This document shows, in pieces, positions 61,940 through 64,000 of a stretch of DNA of 64,000 nt (positions are counted from its first letter, which is position 1; each line of letters starts with the position of its first letter). Source of the DNA: an uncultured Eubacteriales bacterium. Its GTDB lineage: Bacteria; Bacillota; Clostridia; Oscillospirales; Acutalibacteraceae. Location of the stretch: NCBI GenBank assembly GCA_934725425.1, contig CAKVAX010000004.1, forward strand, positions 1 to 64,000, written 5' to 3'. The notes below the pieces were generated by a model. It searched no databases, was not told the DNA's origin, and worked only from the letters and a program-made list of their open reading frames with translations. The position numbers and the translations under genes were made by a program.

Positions 61940-62281
61940 TTAAATTAATTCTATTATTGCCATCTCAGCACCGTCTCCACGTCTGGGGCCAAGTTTGGTT
62001 ATGCGTGTATAACCACCGTTTTTATCTGCATATTTCGGAGCAATTTTTTCAAAAAGATTTCTTGCAACTTCTTTTTTGGTTACGAAAGCGAAAACCATAC
62101 GTTTGTTGTGAAGGCTATCGATTTTAGCTATTGTTATCATTTTTTCGGCAAGTGCGCGAACTTCTTTAGCTCTTGTAACAGTAGTTTCTATTTTACCATT
62201 TTCCAAAAGAAAAGTTACCAGTGCTCTTAACATTGCAAGTCTGTGAGCTGTAGCTCTACCGAGCTTTCTTTTACCTGACAT
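61940..62281 (-). CDS. rplQ: 50S ribosomal protein L17
   Basis: 113 residues beginning GKRKLGRATAHRLAMLRALVTFLL, ending RITKLGPRRGDGAEMAIIEL, both diagnostic. AAAAGGAGGTAAAAATAT precedes the ATG. Last gene of the operon after rpoA. Confidence 0.97.
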   Translation of the reverse strand: MSGKRKLGRATAHRLAMLRALVTFLLENGKIETTVTRAKEVRALAEKMITIAKIDSLHNKRMVFAFVTKKEVARNLFEKIAPKYADKNGGYTRITKLGPRRGDGAEMAIIELI

Positions 62282-62307
62282 ATATTTTTACCTCCTTTTT
62301 ATCCTAA

Positions 62308-63261
62308 TTATTCGCAAGGCTTAGCTAAATCAAGTCCCATTGAATGTAATTTTTCAATTACTTCATCAAGTGATTTACGCCCTAAATTTCTTACTTTCAT
62401 CATTTCGTCTTCAGTTTTGCTTGTGAGATCGTGAACTGTATTGATTCCGGCTCTCTTTAAGCAATTGAAAGATCTTACCGAAAGCTCCATTTCATCGATT
62501 GTTACATCTAAATCAGTAGGAGCGGACGGAGTGGATTTTTCCACCATCAAGTTTGTTCTTTCGGCAACTTCTGAAAGCTCTACGAACAAATTAAAATGCT
62601 CTATGAGTATTTTAGCTGCGATTGATACAGCTTCTTCGGCGTTAATTACGCCATTTGTCCAAACTTCCAATGAAAGCTTATCGAAGTCAGTTATCTGACC
62701 TACACGGGTGTTTTCCACCTTATAATTTACTTTAAGAACAGGAGTATAAATGGAATCAACTGCCAAAACTCCTATAACGGGGTTTGGATTGTTCGCTTTA
62801 TGACGCTCCAAAGAAACATATCCTCTGCCTTTTCCGAGGGTTATGTCCATACGAAGTTTAGCGCCTTCTCCAAGTGTGGCGATGTGACAATCAGGATTTA
62901 TAATTTCTACATCGCTGTCATGAATTATCATTCCGGCGGTTACTTCACATGGGCCAACTGCATTTATTTCTACAGTTTTAGGCTCATCACCTTGTATCTT
63001 TGCCAAAAGGCCTTTGATATTCAAAATGATTTCAGTAACATCTTCTTTAACTCCAGGGATAGTGGAAAACTCATGCATTACTCCGTCAATTTTTACACTG
63101 CTCGGAGCAACTCCCGGGAGGGACGAAAGAAGAATTCTTCTTAAGCTGTTTCCCAAAGTATTTCCAAAACCTCTTTCAAGAGGTTCTACAACAAATCTAC
63201 CATAATTTTTATCCTCAGACACTTCTTCAACTGTAACCCGAGGCTTTTCAATTTCTATCAT
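62308..63261 (-). CDS. rpoA: RNA polymerase alpha subunit
   Basis: 317 residues. The N-terminal assembly domain (ERGFGNTLGNSLRRILLSSLPG; SLERHKANN) is joined by a linker to the C-terminal domain (VRSFNCLKRAGINTVHDLTSKTEDEMMKVRNLGRKSLDEV), which binds UP elements and activators. AAGGAGGATTTA precedes the ATG. The order rpsD-rpoA-rplQ is standard. Confidence 0.97.
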   Translation of the reverse strand: MIEIEKPRVTVEEVSEDKNYGRFVVEPLERGFGNTLGNSLRRILLSSLPGVAPSSVKIDGVMHEFSTIPGVKEDVTEIILNIKGLLAKIQGDEPKTVEINAVGPCEVTAGMIIHDSDVEIINPDCHIATLGEGAKLRMDITLGKGRGYVSLERHKANNPNPVIGVLAVDSIYTPVLKVNYKVENTRVGQITDFDKLSLEVWTNGVINAEEAVSIAAKILIEHFNLFVELSEVAERTNLMVEKSTPSAPTDLDVTIDEMELSVRSFNCLKRAGINTVHDLTSKTEDEMMKVRNLGRKSLDEVIEKLHSMGLDLAKPCE

Positions 63262-63336
63262 TAAATCCTCCTTGATACTCTTAAATATTGAGGCAATCGC
63301 CTCAAAAAATATGCTACGATAAAAAATAATGTAACA

Positions 63337-63966
63337 TTATTTGGAGTACAATTCGACTATTAATGTTTCTTGAACATCAAGATCTATATCTTCTCTTGCC
63401 GGCATAGCTATTTTCTTAGCTTCCAATTTTTCTGAATTGAGTTCAAGCCACTTCGGAACAACTCTTCCGCCGTTTGACTCTAAAACAGATTTAATCTTAG
63501 CGCTCTCGCGAGATTTTTCGTTTATAGAAATTACATCTCCGACTTTTACTAAGAAAGAAGGAATATTTACCTTTTGTCCATTAACACTGAAATGATTATG
63601 AACAACAAGTTGTCTTGCTTCTGCTCTTGAACTTGCCCAACCTAAACGATAAACTACGTTATCAAGACGGGATTCCAAAATTGCGAGTAAGTTTTCGCCT
63701 TTTTTACCCTCTTTCATCTTGGTAGCCATTTCGAAATAATGAGCAAATTGATGTTCAAGAACACCATAATAATATCTTGCTTTTTGTTTAGCTCTTAATT
63801 GTAAGCCGTATTCTGAATGTTTCTTGCGTCCTTGACCATGTTGTCCCGGAGCATAAGAACGTCTGGAAAATGCACATTTTCCGCTGTAGCATCTTTCACC
63901 TTTCAGAAATAATTTTTGACCTTCTCTGCGGCATATTCTGCAAACCGCACCTGTATATCTTGCCAT
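63337..63966 (-). CDS. rpsD: 30S ribosomal protein S4
   Basis: 209 residues: ARYTGAVCRICRREGQKLFLKGERCYSGKC has the four-Cys zinc form, then YGLQLRAKQKARYYYGVLEHQF and the S4 domain LDNVVYRLGWASSRAEARQLVVHNHF. GGAGGTGCAATAA precedes the ATG. Last complete gene at the right edge; upstream ribosomal genes lie outside. Confidence 0.97.
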   Translation of the reverse strand: MARYTGAVCRICRREGQKLFLKGERCYSGKCAFSRRSYAPGQHGQGRKKHSEYGLQLRAKQKARYYYGVLEHQFAHYFEMATKMKEGKKGENLLAILESRLDNVVYRLGWASSRAEARQLVVHNHFSVNGQKVNIPSFLVKVGDVISINEKSRESAKIKSVLESNGGRVVPKWLELNSEKLEAKKIAMPAREDIDLDVQETLIVELYSK

Positions 63967-64000
63967 ACTATTTATTGCACCTCCGATTCCTTTATATTAA

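Noticed and set aside
1..64000. CRISPR arrays, insertion sequences, integrases, tRNA genes
   Set aside because: I saw no regularly spaced repeats, no transposase or recombinase translation and no tRNA cloverleaf; a tRNA scan would be needed to be sure about the last.

Overview
The window is AT-rich DNA from an endospore-forming, Gram-positive member of the Clostridia. The evidence is sporulation genes (spoVAC, bofA, yunB, spoIIR), strong AAGGAGG-type ribosome binding sites, a block of genes in the Bacillus/Clostridium order (yaaO-like decarboxylase, darA, holB, ricT; yaaL-bofA) and the rimP-nusA-ylxR-ylxQ-infB-rbfA-nrnA-truB-ribF operon. The species cannot be named from sequence alone. An rRNA-type promoter and leader point leftward out of the window at the left edge, and the rpsD-rpoA-rplQ end of the ribosomal protein cluster lies at the right edge.

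Layout: 0.4-18.5 kb is housekeeping, mostly on the minus strand (alaS, a Cys-rich protein, pcrA, ricT, holB, darA, decarboxylase, rlmB, a FeoA-FeoB fusion with its Cys-rich partner and a DtxR/MntR-type regulator, a Vat-type acetyltransferase, lysS, greA, yunB), with spoVAC and yaaL-bofA on plus. 19.1-25.5 kb (plus) is an apparently intact phage head and DNA-packaging cassette: small and large terminase, portal, protease with a nested scaffold start, major capsid protein, two connector-like proteins and one unknown. No integrase, repressor, tail, lysis or replication gene accompanies it. 25.5-33.0 kb is the rimP-nusA-infB operon, ending in a ribF cut down to the FAD synthetase domain. 33.0-34.9 kb holds an OGG-type glycosylase, rpmB and spoIIR.

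35.0-54.4 kb (minus) is a contractile injection system (phage tail-like particle). In transcription order it has an unknown charged protein, sheath, tube, a tail chaperone-like gene that appears to continue by -1 frameshift into a DUF6760-like ORF, a second tube protein fused to a long charged helix, a coiled-coil protein, a 716-residue low-complexity protein, gpD-like hub, gpV-like spike, gp25, two large baseplate proteins, gpI-like protein and a fibre or adhesin-like protein with an Ig-like end. No AAA+ ATPase, cap/terminator protein or recognisable payload is seen. A DUF4280 PAAR-like tip protein lies apart, 28 bp downstream of hppA. 54.7-62 kb also holds an orphan mazF, an unknown secreted protein, asnB, corA and a K+-dependent type pyrophosphatase.

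The main points of interest are the head-only cassette near a head-less contractile tail, possibly a domesticated split phage or transfer particle; a T TTT TTC slippery site at the tail chaperone; a hairpin that would bring the sheath Shine-Dalgarno to its start codon; GC-rich hairpins after the tube and capsid genes; and a terminator of the tail operon whose 3' arm contains the spoIIR ribosome binding site. All function calls come from reading the translations, not from database searches.
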